DNA from: an uncultured Oscillibacter sp.
GTDB taxonomy: Bacteria > Bacillota > Clostridia > Oscillospirales > Oscillospiraceae
Direction: 5' to 3'
Length of the DNA stretch: 64,000 nucleotides
NCBI GenBank assembly: GCA_910577405.1
Contig: CAJTMG010000002.1
Location: forward strand, 215,435-279,434
Below, piece after piece: positions 9,301 to 16,894 of this stretch (position 1 is its first letter; every line of letters begins with the position of its first letter). The translations under genes and the position numbers were made by a program. The notes under the pieces are model-generated. The model made no database searches and was not told where the DNA came from. It was given only the letters and a program-made list of their open reading frames with translations.

Positions 9301-9914
9301 ATCCCAATATCGGCGCGATTGAAGAGTTCCAGCGTGTGAACAGCCGTTACACCTACCTGACGGGCCAGCGGGACGATGTGGAAGCGGCAAAAAAAGACCT
9401 GATGGAGATTATCGACGGTATTACAAAGGAGATGACCCGGATTTTCGCGGGACAGTTCCAGCTTTTGAATCAGAGTTTTCAGGAGACCTTCGCGGAGATG
9501 TTCGGCGGCGGCGAGGCACGGCTGGAATTGGAAGACCCCGACGACATCCTTTCCTGCGGCATCGACATCAAGGCCCAGCCGCCGGGGAAGACCCTCAAGA
9601 CCATCTCACTGCTCTCCGGCGGCGAGAAAGCCTTTGTCGCCATTGCCCTTTACTTCTCCATCCTCAAGGTACATCCCACCCCCTTCTGCGTCATGGACGA
9701 AATCGAAGCCGCCCTGGATGATGTAAATGTGACCCGTTATGCTCGTTATATGCGCCAGCTTGCGGGGAAGACTCAGTTTATCGTCATTACCCACCGCCGG
9801 GGCACCATGGAGGAAGCGGACGTGCTTTACGGCGTTACCATGCAGGAACGGGGCATTTCCAAAATCCTGACCATCAATCTCAACGAGGCGGCCAAGGAGC
9901 TGGATATCGATTGA
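6354..9914 (+). CDS. smc: Chromosome segregation ATPase SMC
   Basis: Structural maintenance of chromosomes protein. As a dimer with ScpA and ScpB it forms the bacterial condensin that organises and resolves the chromosome. At 1186 residues it has the full family architecture: an N-terminal ATPase half with Walker A GPNGSGKSN (about residue 32), long coiled coils, a hinge around residues 510-670 (starting near GYSKAVKLVCQ), a second coiled coil, then the ABC signature LLSGGEKAFVAIAL and Walker B FCVMDEIEAALDD near the C terminus. It starts with GTG, with AGGAGGG upstream. rnc, often next to smc in Firmicutes, is absent here; five tiny genes sit between smc and ftsY instead. Confidence 0.98.
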   Translation: MYLKALEIQGFKSFPDKTLLNFGEDITAIVGPNGSGKSNISDAIRWVLGEQSAKGLRGAKMEDVIFGGTERRNPVGFAQVTLVLDNTEQIFPAMEEAEVSVTRRYYRSGESEYFINRQAVRLKDVTELFLDTGLGREGYSIIGQGKIDEILSTKSQERREIFEEAAGISRFRHRKEESQRKLERTEENLVRINDKIAELELQVDPLRKQAETAKKYLLLRDELRLLEISVWLENLEELKRNARSLEIDLRNTQTERDQARASLDGLFAESERFGEKMQALDMEAERLREEAARLEGQAKDQEAQAAVLENGVAHDRENIRRAQEELVESDSRAGGLAAQAAEQREFAAGLEGRAAELNRDLDVLLKRAAEAADQAGGRQNEAEALRGREAIAIAAAADAKAAAAAAGAERIQLMERQEAAAQEARTARDQLTDTRQAARENQKALDQAREQAQEAANVIAGHSLRMKERERKTEEAVQKRMGLTVDVGNLEGRIRMLEEMEREYEGYSKAVKLVCQTGSSHIHGPVANLMRTGSEYALAIETALGAGLQNIVVDREEDAKTAINFLKQRSAGRATFLPLTAIRGTEMSLRDVEDEPGFVGLASRLVRHSEQYGDIFRYLLGRTVIVEDLDCGIALARRCRYGFRIVTLDGQVINRGGSMTGGSSSRNAGVLSRAAELEKLREQSMSLNRALMAAKRTEDTLQRELAMARYDLETAEGQRRQAEDEVLRLEGGKNHFDALLTTLQETLENLEGELASLADHMEENAQKSAQAAKTIAVQEAVAADLRAQAEAALSGQTELLARSSALTEEVSAKKDALNSLNSQRDAALQRSADLRRLAAELTGNREQKEAVLQGYEESIRQAQKEIDQCRENRAALREQVSGCREKLMRLNQEKIQLEAQRTAQNKASQEMNERLLDLERSASRLEQKVSAAGMEEKQILDRLWEHYQLSHTDAQAQRVELESVAKAGRRISELKRDISALGNPNIGAIEEFQRVNSRYTYLTGQRDDVEAAKKDLMEIIDGITKEMTRIFAGQFQLLNQSFQETFAEMFGGGEARLELEDPDDILSCGIDIKAQPPGKTLKTISLLSGGEKAFVAIALYFSILKVHPTPFCVMDEIEAALDDVNVTRYARYMRQLAGKTQFIVITHRRGTMEEADVLYGVTMQERGISKILTINLNEAAKELDID

Positions 9915-9951
9915 GACAACATACTGACTGCATTTTAAAGGAGCGAACGGG

Positions 9952-10176
9952 ATGAATCGAACTTTTCAGAATATCTTCGGCTGCGCGGGCTACGGGCTTG
10001 CGGCGGTTTTGCTGACGCTCTCCAATACCGGGCCAATGGCGGCGGCGGGGGTGGTGATTTTCCTCCTGACGGCCGGCTTTCATCTGGTGTTCAACCGCTG
10101 CCCCAACTGCGGGAAATTCCTGGGCTTTACCAGTTTCAGTCACCGCTGCAAACGCTGCCGGAAGGAATTCCGCTGA
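9952..10176 (+). CDS. Small membrane protein with C-terminal zinc ribbon, 74 residues
   Basis: A 74-residue protein with two hydrophobic helices (about residues 8-24 and 28-46) followed by a C-terminal zinc-ribbon-like knuckle: CPNCGK, then CKRCRK. Two CxxC pairs separated by about 15 residues are expected to bind one metal ion on the cytoplasmic side. An AAAGGAG site precedes the start. It is the first of five tiny genes between smc and ftsY and is distantly related to the proteins encoded at 10500 and 10745, which have the same layout. Function unknown; the signature is that of zinc-ribbon membrane proteins in general. Confidence 0.75.
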   Translation: MNRTFQNIFGCAGYGLAAVLLTLSNTGPMAAAGVVIFLLTAGFHLVFNRCPNCGKFLGFTSFSHRCKRCRKEFR

Positions 10177-10199
10177 TATTTGGAAGGAGAAAAGCGCGT

Positions 10200-10352
10200 A
10201 TGAAAATCAGTATCCGTGAAATCATTTCCCTGATTCTTCTGCTGGCGGGGCTGGGACTGATCTTCCTGACCAATACCAAACCACTGATGATTCTGGCCTT
10301 TGGGATGATTATCGCCGCTGGAATTATTATCAGTGTGGGCAAACGGAAATAG
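10200..10352 (+). CDS. Small membrane protein, 50 residues
   Basis: A 50-codon frame (MKISIREIISLILLLAGLGL, a short NTKP turn, then a second hydrophobic stretch ending in SVGKRK). It is predicted to be two short transmembrane helices with a basic tail. GGAAGGAG precedes the ATG by about nine bases. It lacks the zinc ribbon of its neighbours but has a similar two-helix layout. Spacing to the genes on each side is 13-23 bp, so it is probably cotranscribed. Too short for confident family assignment. Confidence 0.6.
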   Translation: MKISIREIISLILLLAGLGLIFLTNTKPLMILAFGMIIAAGIIISVGKRK

Positions 10353-10365
10353 AAGGGACAGAGCG

Positions 10366-10503
10366 ATGAAACAGGCGCTGCTTGTTCTGCTGGGCGCGCT
10401 TTTGTATGCCGCCGGAGTTCTGCTGCCCTGCCGGAAGAAGACTGGAAAGGGCAGGATTTTTCGCAATGATATTCGGGATATTCTTGGGGAGGGAAAAACG
10501 TGA
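10366..10503 (+). CDS. Small membrane-anchored peptide, 45 residues
   Basis: A 45-codon frame starting MKQALLVLLGALLYAAGVLL followed by PCRKK and a charged tail ending DILGEGKT. One transmembrane helix is predicted with a basic cytoplasmic tail. Its stop codon overlaps the GTG start of the next zinc-ribbon gene in the sequence GTGA (10500-10503), which suggests translational coupling. Only a weak ribosome site (AAGGGACAG) precedes it. Its coupling to a well-formed gene is the main reason to call it real. Confidence 0.5.
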   Translation: MKQALLVLLGALLYAAGVLLPCRKKTGKGRIFRNDIRDILGEGKT

Positions 10504-10748
10504 GCCTGAGAGAAAAATCACGTCTGACCACAATGCTCATGCTGGCTGGGGCGGCATTAGGGACCATCGGCGCGTATATCAATCTGACGGTGACCCTGCT
10601 TGGCGTGGCGCTGCTGTTCGGGGGCCTGTGGCTGCATCTGCGGTGGTATCGCTGCCCCCACTGCGGCGCGTCTCTGGGGCGGAACGGCATCCCGAAATAC
10701 TGTCCCGGCTGCGGCGAGGCCATTGACGCTGACAGGAAAGAACCATGA
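10500..10748 (+). CDS. Zinc-ribbon membrane protein, 82 residues
   Basis: Begins MSLREKSRLTTMLMLAGAAL, has two transmembrane helices (about residues 10-27 and 32-50), and then CPHCGASLGR and CPGCGEAID, a double CxxCG zinc ribbon. The next gene is clearly a paralogue (shared MSLR(E/Q)K start, WYRCPxCG and C-terminal CxxCG). GTG is the start codon, with GGGGAGGG upstream inside the previous frame. It overlaps the previous stop by four bases and the next start by four bases, so it sits in a translationally coupled chain. Role unknown; position between smc and ftsY is the only context. Confidence 0.75.
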   Translation: MSLREKSRLTTMLMLAGAALGTIGAYINLTVTLLGVALLFGGLWLHLRWYRCPHCGASLGRNGIPKYCPGCGEAIDADRKEP

Positions 10749-10981
10749 GCCTGCGGCAGAAAATCATGGCCAGCATCGGGGCGCTGTTTGCCGGGCTGAT
10801 TCTGATGGTCTGTTTCTGGGGCCGTCCGCTGCTGCAAATCCTGGGCCTGCTGATCGCTTTGGACGGCCTGTTTCTGCATTGGCTCTGGTATCGCTGCCCC
10901 AAATGCGGAAAGCATCTGACCTGGGCGCGGACCTGGACCTTCTGCCCCCGCTGCGGCGCGTGGATTGACTACGACGGATAG
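10745..10981 (+). CDS. Zinc-ribbon membrane protein, 78 residues (paralogue)
   Basis: A 78-residue paralogue of the preceding gene: MSLRQKIMASIGALFAG, two hydrophobic helices, WYRCPKCGKHL, and then CPRCGAWIDYDG. The four cysteines in two CPxCG knuckles are conserved between the two. The start ATGA overlaps the upstream stop. The repeated WYRCP(H/K)CG junction between helix two and the ribbon suggests a recent tandem duplication. ftsY starts 56 bp downstream behind its own ribosome site. I infer a membrane protein with a cytosolic zinc ribbon; the partner or ligand is unknown. Confidence 0.75.
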   Translation: MSLRQKIMASIGALFAGLILMVCFWGRPLLQILGLLIALDGLFLHWLWYRCPKCGKHLTWARTWTFCPRCGAWIDYDG

Positions 10982-11037
10982 CGTTCAAAGGACAGAGAAT
11001 TCCTCATTCCTGATTGCATAGACACGGGAGGTTATTT

Positions 11038-11910
11038 ATGGGCTTTTTTGACAAGCTGAAAAAGATTACAACGAATTTGTTCACCACCTACACGGAAGCG
11101 GACGAAGCGTTTTTCGAGGAGCTGGAAGAGACGCTGATTCTGGCGGATTTCGGGATGGAAGTTGCTGTAGACACCGTAGAGAAGCTGCGGGAGAAGGTAC
11201 GAAAGGAAAAGCTGGTCAGTCAGGAGGACGTGAAAGCCGCCCTGCGTCAGATCATTGTGGAAACGCTGGACATCGGCACCACGGAAGTGAATGTGTCCAC
11301 GTCGCCCTGTGTGTTCCTCTTCATCGGCGTGAACGGCGTAGGCAAGACCACCTCCATCGGCAAGCTGGCGAATCTCCTGCGGTACGGCGGGAAGAAATGC
11401 CTGCTCTGCGCGTCGGACACCTTCCGGGCGGCGGCGGCGGACCAATTGGAAATCTGGGCGGAACGTGCTCACGCGGAGATTGTCCGTCAGCACGAGGGGG
11501 CGGACCCCGGCGCGGTGCTGTTCGACGCCCTCCAAGCCGCGAAAGCCCGTAAAATCGACGTGGTCCTCTGCGATACCGCCGGACGGCTCCACAACAAGGC
11601 GAATCTTATGGCGGAGCTGGCGAAGCTGAGCAAGATCATCGACCGCGAATGCCCCGGCGCGGCACGGGAAACCCTCCTGGTCCTGGACGCCACCACCGGT
11701 CAGAACGGCTTGATTCAGGCCCGGACCTTCAAGGAGACGGCGGGCTTGACAGGCATCGTCCTCACCAAGCTGGACGGCACGGCAAAGGGCGGCATCGTGG
11801 TGGCCATCTCCAAGGAACTGGGCGTACCCGTCAAGCTGGCCGGCATTGGCGAGGGCATCGACGACCTCCAGCCGTTCGACGCGGAATCCTACGCCGAAGC
11901 GATCATCTGA
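11038..11910 (+). CDS. ftsY: Signal recognition particle receptor FtsY
   Basis: Membrane-associated GTPase that docks the signal recognition particle and its ribosome at the Sec translocon. The 290 residues contain the helical N domain and the G domain: GVNGVGKTTSIGKLA (P loop, about residue 99), DTFRAAAADQLE, DTAGRLHNK and TKLDGTAKGG. The long acidic A domain of Gram-negative FtsY is missing, as is common in Firmicutes. The start MGFFDKLKKITTNL is chosen because GGGAGG lies just upstream; the in-frame ATG at 11014 has no site. smc lies upstream across the small-gene cluster, preserving the usual smc/ftsY neighbourhood. Confidence 0.97.
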   Translation: MGFFDKLKKITTNLFTTYTEADEAFFEELEETLILADFGMEVAVDTVEKLREKVRKEKLVSQEDVKAALRQIIVETLDIGTTEVNVSTSPCVFLFIGVNGVGKTTSIGKLANLLRYGGKKCLLCASDTFRAAAADQLEIWAERAHAEIVRQHEGADPGAVLFDALQAAKARKIDVVLCDTAGRLHNKANLMAELAKLSKIIDRECPGAARETLLVLDATTGQNGLIQARTFKETAGLTGIVLTKLDGTAKGGIVVAISKELGVPVKLAGIGEGIDDLQPFDAESYAEAII

Positions 11911-12019
11911 TGGAATCAGAAATTGGTTCACTTTGCGGAAAAGTTTTCTTCTATCTTTTATCTCCTGCGCTCTAATTTCTTATCTGATCTCTTATCTGAA
12001 ATGAAACGGAGGAAACCTC

Positions 12020-12742
12020 ATGACCAGAGAAGACGGCCGGGCATTCAACGAGCTGCGGCCTGTGAAGATTACCACGGACTTTATCCAATTTGCGGAGGGA
12101 AGCTGTCTGATAGAATGCGGCGACACAAAGGTCCTCTGCTGTGCCAGCGTGGAAGACCGTACCCCGCCCCACGTTCCCTATGGCCATGGCTGGGTAACGG
12201 CGGAATACTCCATGCTGCCCAGGGCCAATCGTGAACGGAGCAAGCGGGATGTCTCGAAGCTGAAGCTCTCCCCCAGAAGTGCGGAGATTCAGCGGCTTGT
12301 GGGGCGTTCTCTCCGGGCGGCGGTGGACATGAAGCGTCTTGGGGAGCTGACCATTACCGTAGACTGCGACGTGCTCCAGGGCGACGGCGGCACCCGGACG
12401 GCTTCCGTGACCGGGGGCTTTGTGGCGTTGGCGCTGGCCTGCCGGAAGCTGGTGCGGGACGGCGATTTGGCTTCCTCACCCATCCGGCATTACGTCACCG
12501 GCGTTTCCGCGGGCATTGTGGAGGACACAGCATTGCTGGATCTGCGGTACAGCGAGGACAGCCGGGCGCAAGTGGACCTGAACTGCATCATGACGGAAAC
12601 CGGAGAACTGATAGAGCTCCAGGGCACCGGCGAGGGCAGGTCCTTTACCATTACGGAACAGCAGGAGCTTGTACGGCTGTGCGCGAAGGGCTGTAAGGAA
12701 TTGCAGGCGATCCAGAAGGAAGCGTTAGGAGGCGGGTTCTGA
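12020..12742 (+). CDS. rph: Ribonuclease PH
   Basis: Phosphorolytic 3'-to-5' exoribonuclease that trims tRNA 3' ends. The 240-residue length is typical. Conserved pieces are the early TREDGRAFNELRPVKI, the CCASVEDRTPPH region, YSMLPRANRERSKRDVSKL and the signature CDVLQGDGGTRTASVTGGFVALALA. CGGAGGAAACCTC precedes the ATG. Its last base overlaps the ATG of the XTP pyrophosphatase gene in the sequence TGATG, so the two are translationally coupled; the rph-rdgB pairing is common in bacteria. Confidence 0.97.
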   Translation: MTREDGRAFNELRPVKITTDFIQFAEGSCLIECGDTKVLCCASVEDRTPPHVPYGHGWVTAEYSMLPRANRERSKRDVSKLKLSPRSAEIQRLVGRSLRAAVDMKRLGELTITVDCDVLQGDGGTRTASVTGGFVALALACRKLVRDGDLASSPIRHYVTGVSAGIVEDTALLDLRYSEDSRAQVDLNCIMTETGELIELQGTGEGRSFTITEQQELVRLCAKGCKELQAIQKEALGGGF

Positions 12743-13335
12743 TGTCGATGAAATTTGTATTGGCGTCCCACAACCCCGGCAAGCTGGCGGAAATGCAGTC
12801 AATCCTCTCCGGCTATGGGGTGGAGGTGGTCAGTCCGGCGGAGGTGGGCGTATCCCTGGAGGTAGAGGAAACCGGCGGGACCTTTGGTGAAAACGCCATG
12901 CTGAAAGCGAAAGCCTACTGTGAAGCCTCGGGGCTGCCGGCCATCGCGGACGACTCCGGCCTCTGCGTGGACGCCCTGAACGGAGGCCCCGGCGTATACT
13001 CGGCCCGTTACGGCGGCGAGGACCTGGACGACCGGGGACGCTGTATGCTGCTTCTGAGCAATCTGCGGGGCCAGACCACCCGCGCTGCCCATTTCTCCTG
13101 CGCCATCGCCTGCGCCTTCCCCGACGGCCGGACCCTGACCGCGGAGGGACGCTGTGACGGAGCCATCGCCTTTGCGCCCCTGGGTGACGGCGGCTTTGGC
13201 TACGATCCCCTGTTTCTTTTGACGGAAAAGGGAAAGACCTTCGGACAGCTCAGCCCGGAGGAAAAGAGCGCCGTCTCCCATCGAGGCAAAGCGTTGGCGG
13301 CGTTTGCGGCGGAGCTGGGCGCGTGCCTGGGATAA
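12742..13335 (+). CDS. rdgB: XTP/dITP diphosphatase (RdgB/HAM1 family)
   Basis: Hydrolyses XTP, ITP and dITP to monophosphates, removing deaminated purines from the nucleotide pool. The 197 residues show the family motifs SHNPGKLAEMQ at the N terminus, TFGENAMLKAKAY, and ADDSGLCVDALNGGPGVYSARYGG. The C-terminal SHRGKAL completes the nucleotide site. The first of two in-frame ATGs (12742, 12748) overlaps the rph stop and has AGGAGG about nine bases upstream. The gene is coupled to rph; yhbY follows after 184 bp. Confidence 0.95.
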   Translation: MSMKFVLASHNPGKLAEMQSILSGYGVEVVSPAEVGVSLEVEETGGTFGENAMLKAKAYCEASGLPAIADDSGLCVDALNGGPGVYSARYGGEDLDDRGRCMLLLSNLRGQTTRAAHFSCAIACAFPDGRTLTAEGRCDGAIAFAPLGDGGFGYDPLFLLTEKGKTFGQLSPEEKSAVSHRGKALAAFAAELGACLG

Positions 13336-13518
13336 GCCGGAAGGGCCGCGGCGGAAAGAATATGACGCAATGTCAGGCCTTTGCGAAGGGGCCTGCGACG
13401 GCGTTCCGGCAGACGGAATGTGCCGCTGGATTTGCTGCGGGCCGGGAGCAGTTGGAACATATCAAGGAATTCCGGGGTGCGGAATCATCGCCCCGTGAAT
13501 CGGAAAGAAAGGCATACT

Positions 13519-13848
13519 ATGGAACTGACAAGCAAACAGCGCGCTCAATTGCGGGGCCTTGCCAACGGGCTGGAGACCATACTGCAAATCGGCAAGGACG
13601 GCGTAGGAGAAAATCTGGTCAAGCAGGTCAACGACGCTCTGGAGGCCCGGGAGCTGATAAAGGGCCGGGTACTGGACAATAATCTGGAGCTGGACGCCCG
13701 TACCGCCGCGCAGATCCTGGCCAAAGCGACCCGGAGCGAGGTGGTGCAGGTGATTGGCACGAAATTCGTTCTCTATCGGGAGAGCCATTCCAAGCCAAGA
13801 GAAAAACGCATCGAATTGGTGAAGAGCCGCGCGAAAAAGAAGGAGTAA
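13519..13848 (+). CDS. yhbY: YhbY-type RNA-binding protein (CRS1/YhbY domain)
   Basis: A 109-residue CRM-domain protein that associates with pre-50S ribosomal particles in other bacteria. It starts MELTSKQRAQLRGLANGLE and shows the domain hallmarks ILQIGKDGVGENLVKQVND, ARELIKGRVL and the closing VVQVIGTKFVLYR. The basic tail KSRAKKKE is typical. The start is placed at 13519 after GAAAGAAAGG; the open frame upstream to 13381 has no family similarity. It is followed by nadD-yqeK, the usual Firmicutes neighbour. Confidence 0.93.
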   Translation: MELTSKQRAQLRGLANGLETILQIGKDGVGENLVKQVNDALEARELIKGRVLDNNLELDARTAAQILAKATRSEVVQVIGTKFVLYRESHSKPREKRIELVKSRAKKKE

Positions 13849-13922
13849 GGCTGCTTTTCAGAAAGCTCTTGTTTGTAACTCCTGACTCCTAATTCCTAAT
13901 TGATTGAAGCAGGGTGATTTTT

Positions 13923-15134
13923 ATGAAGATTGGGGTTTATGGCGGAACGTTCAACCCGCCGCATCTGGGACATATTACCGCGGCAAGGTCAGTATTTGAG
14001 CTTCTGAAGCTGGACAAACTGCTGATAATTCCAACAGGCTGCCCGCCCCACAAGGAGCTTCCAAAGGGCAGTCCCACAGCGGAGCAGCGTCTGGAGATGA
14101 CCCGTCTCGCGGCGGACCAGCTGGGCCTTGGCGACCGGGCGGAGGCGCTGGATATCGAGCTGCGGCGGGAAGGGCGAAGCTATACGTCCGACACGCTGAA
14201 GGAAATTCACAGGATGTACCCTGACGCGGAGCTGTGGCTTCTGATGGGCACGGATATGTTCCTGACCCTCCAGGCGTGGCACGAACCCGGTGAAATCTTT
14301 GACCTGGCAGGCATTGCCGCGTTCGGACGCACGGAGGAGGACACGGAGGAGCTGTTCGCCGTTCAGCGGAAGTATCTCTATACCACGTATCCCAACGCCC
14401 GGATTTTTACCCTGACGATTCCCGGCGTGGTGGAGATTTCTTCCACGGAGCTGCGGGAAAAGCTGGCGGCGGGGAAGGGCGCGGGACTGCTTCCGCCTGC
14501 GGTCTATGGCTGCATCCTGCGGGAAGGCCTGTATCAGACCAACGCGGACCTGAAGCATCTGGATCTGGCGCGTTTGCGTCCCGTCGCGTTAAGCTATCTG
14601 AATCACCGGCGCATTCCCCACGTGCTGGGCACGGAACAGGAGGCCATCCGGCTGGCGGTGCGCTGGGGGGCGGATGTGGATCAGGCCCGCCGCGCCGCTC
14701 TGCTCCATGACTGCACAAAGCGGCTGAATCTCAAAGACCAGCTTGCCCTGTGCCGCCAGTGGGAGATTCCGCTGGACAGCCTGGAGGAGCAGGAGCTGAA
14801 ACTGCTGCATTCCCGTACCGGCGCGGAGATTGCGGAACGGGTCTTCGGCGAGGCTCCGGAAATTGTAAGCGCCATCCGCTGGCATACCACGGGCCGGGCC
14901 GGGATGACGCTCCTGGAGAAGATCATTTATCTTGCGGACTACATTGAGCCCTCACGGGACTTCCCCGGCGTGGAGGACCTGCGCCGGAAATGCTATGAGG
15001 ACCTGGACGGCGGGCTTCTCATGGGCCTGGAAATGACCGTGCAGGAAATGACCGCCCAGGGCCGCCCCATCCATCATGCGACGCTGGAGGCCCGGGACGC
15101 CCTGAAAGCAGCGGCAGATGGGCTTCTAAATTGA
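13923..15134 (+). CDS. nadD: Fusion of nicotinate-nucleotide adenylyltransferase (NadD) and YqeK HD phosphohydrolase
   Basis: A 403-residue protein made of two enzymes that are separate adjacent genes in most Firmicutes. Residues about 1-200 are NadD, which adenylates nicotinate mononucleotide in NAD synthesis: GGTFNPPHLGH nucleotidyl-transfer motif at the start and EISSTELREKL near the end. Residues about 210-400 are a YqeK-type HD domain, with RRAALLHDCTKRL supplying the metal-binding HD pair; this family hydrolyses Ap4A symmetrically. Start: ATG at 13923 with AGGGTG upstream; GTG at 13914 would put the site too close. It lies between yhbY and the LCP gene, with rsfS beyond, matching the usual order. 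Confidence 0.93.
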   Translation: MKIGVYGGTFNPPHLGHITAARSVFELLKLDKLLIIPTGCPPHKELPKGSPTAEQRLEMTRLAADQLGLGDRAEALDIELRREGRSYTSDTLKEIHRMYPDAELWLLMGTDMFLTLQAWHEPGEIFDLAGIAAFGRTEEDTEELFAVQRKYLYTTYPNARIFTLTIPGVVEISSTELREKLAAGKGAGLLPPAVYGCILREGLYQTNADLKHLDLARLRPVALSYLNHRRIPHVLGTEQEAIRLAVRWGADVDQARRAALLHDCTKRLNLKDQLALCRQWEIPLDSLEEQELKLLHSRTGAEIAERVFGEAPEIVSAIRWHTTGRAGMTLLEKIIYLADYIEPSRDFPGVEDLRRKCYEDLDGGLLMGLEMTVQEMTAQGRPIHHATLEARDALKAAADGLLN

Positions 15135-15153
15135 TTTCAAAGAAGGATAGACG

Positions 15154-16815
15154 ATGAAGAAAGACAGCGGAAAGCGTCTGGTGTCTGGAAAGCCCCAGAT
15201 GTCAGGTGGGATTCCTGAAAGGCCCAGGAAGAAAAAGCGGCGGGCCTCCTGGCAGCAGATTGTCCTGATTGTGGTGGTAGTGCTGCTGGCCATCGCGCTG
15301 GCGGGTGTGCTGCTCTGGAAAAGCTTGTTTGTGCGTCCGGAGCTGCCCAACCGTGCCGACAGCGAGACCCCAGACATAAGCGGCGACGGCCAGCCCGGAA
15401 ATACCAGCGCCGGCACGGGCATCGATTACGGCGAGGGCATCCGGCCAAGGGGAGGCGACGGCGAGCGTAAAAGCGAGAATTACTGGACCGTCCTGATTCT
15501 GGGCCGTGATACCGGAGGCGGCGGCAATACCGACACCATGCTCCTGGCCAGCTACGACGTGACCAATCAGAAAGCTACCGTGATGTCCATCCCCAGAGAC
15601 ACCATGGTGAACGTCTCCTGGGATATCAAACGCATCAATTCCGTCTACAATCAGCACGGCGGAGGCGAGAAGGGCATCCAAGGCCTGTATAAGGAAATTT
15701 CCCAGCTGGTGGGCTTCGAGCCGGATTTCCAGGTGGTGGTGGAATGGGACGCGGTGGGCGAGATTGTGGATGCCATGGGCGGCGTGTATTTCGATGTGCC
15801 CCGGAATATGAACTACGACGACCCCTTCCAGAATCTCCATATCCATCAGAACAAGGGCTACCGGCTGCTGACGGGTTCCGACGCCATGCAGGTCCTCCGG
15901 TACCGCCATGACAATAATATGAAGTACGGCTATCCGGACGGCGACCTGGGACGCATCAAAACCCAGCAGGCGTTCCTGAAAGCTATGGTGGAGCAGCTTC
16001 TGCAATTCAAGAACATGACGAAAATCAACGCCCTGATCGACGTTTTCAAGCGGAATGTGGAAACGGACCTCAGCTTTCAGAATATCCTCTGGTTTGCGCA
16101 GTCGGCGGTCTTTGGCGGGCTGAAGCAGGAGAACGTGAACTTTGTCACCATGCCCAATACCCCCAAATACGTCTATACCCGCAGCACCGGCAACAACCAG
16201 TCCTACGTGGTCCCCAACGCCCGGGAGCTTCTGGAGCTGGTGAACAACGAGCTCAGCCCCTTTACGGAGGTCTTTACCCTTTCGGATCTGGATATCATGT
16301 CTGTGAACGCCGACGGAAGCCTTCGTTCCTCCACCGGGCATCTGGAGGACCGGCGGGCAGGCAGCGCACCCTCCCGGCCCAGCAGCTCCGGCAAGAATAA
16401 CACCAGCAAGCCCCCGGAACCGGACCCGGATGAGAATCCCGACGAGACCCAGCTTCCCGGCGAGAATGGCGAGGGGACAGGAAGCGAGAACGCCGGCGGA
16501 AATACGGCCGTCGACCCCGGACAGGTCCAGCCGGGCGATCCCATCGTCATTGACCCCAACGACCCCTATGCCGTGCCGCCGGAGGTCCCTGGCACAACGG
16601 AAGATCCCGGCACAACGGAAGATCCTGGCACAACGGAAGATCCTGGCGCGGCGGAGAATCCCGGTACAGAAGATCCCGGCGTAACTGTCCCGGAACCCGC
16701 CCCGGACCCCGTGCCTGTGCCGGAACCCGCTCCCGAACCAGAGCCTGTGCCGGAACCCGCTCCCGCTCCCGCGCCGGACTCCGGTTTCGTTATCATAGAC
16801 CAGCCGCCGGAGTGA
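15154..16815 (+). CDS. LytR-CpsA-Psr (LCP) family cell-wall ligase with repetitive Pro/Glu/Thr tail
   Basis: Membrane-anchored LCP proteins attach anionic glycopolymers to peptidoglycan. The 553 residues comprise a short basic N terminus, one transmembrane helix (about residues 36-56), a linker, and the LCP domain (about 105-300) with LGRDTGGGGNTDTMLLASY, SIPRDTMVNV and RYRHDNNMKYGYPDGDLGR, whose Asp and Arg residues bind the polyprenyl pyrophosphate substrate. After about residue 390 comes a low-complexity tail, including tandem PGTTED units and PEPAPEP(V) units (encoded 16588-16785). The tail is probably an extracellular wall-spanning spacer. It lies 19 bp after nadD-yqeK. Confidence 0.93.
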   Translation: MKKDSGKRLVSGKPQMSGGIPERPRKKKRRASWQQIVLIVVVVLLAIALAGVLLWKSLFVRPELPNRADSETPDISGDGQPGNTSAGTGIDYGEGIRPRGGDGERKSENYWTVLILGRDTGGGGNTDTMLLASYDVTNQKATVMSIPRDTMVNVSWDIKRINSVYNQHGGGEKGIQGLYKEISQLVGFEPDFQVVVEWDAVGEIVDAMGGVYFDVPRNMNYDDPFQNLHIHQNKGYRLLTGSDAMQVLRYRHDNNMKYGYPDGDLGRIKTQQAFLKAMVEQLLQFKNMTKINALIDVFKRNVETDLSFQNILWFAQSAVFGGLKQENVNFVTMPNTPKYVYTRSTGNNQSYVVPNARELLELVNNELSPFTEVFTLSDLDIMSVNADGSLRSSTGHLEDRRAGSAPSRPSSSGKNNTSKPPEPDPDENPDETQLPGENGEGTGSENAGGNTAVDPGQVQPGDPIVIDPNDPYAVPPEVPGTTEDPGTTEDPGTTEDPGAAENPGTEDPGVTVPEPAPDPVPVPEPAPEPEPVPEPAPAPAPDSGFVIIDQPPE

Positions 16816-16894
16816 GAGTGAAATTCCCGCGGATTCCAGATAGAAGAATTGAACGGTAAACCATCATGTTATTTTAAGAAAGAGAGGCATCAGT

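Noticed and set aside
13336..13518. Small gene between the XTP pyrophosphatase and yhbY (ATG at 13362)
   Set aside because: The frame runs across the yhbY start in another register, has only a weak upstream site and no family resemblance.
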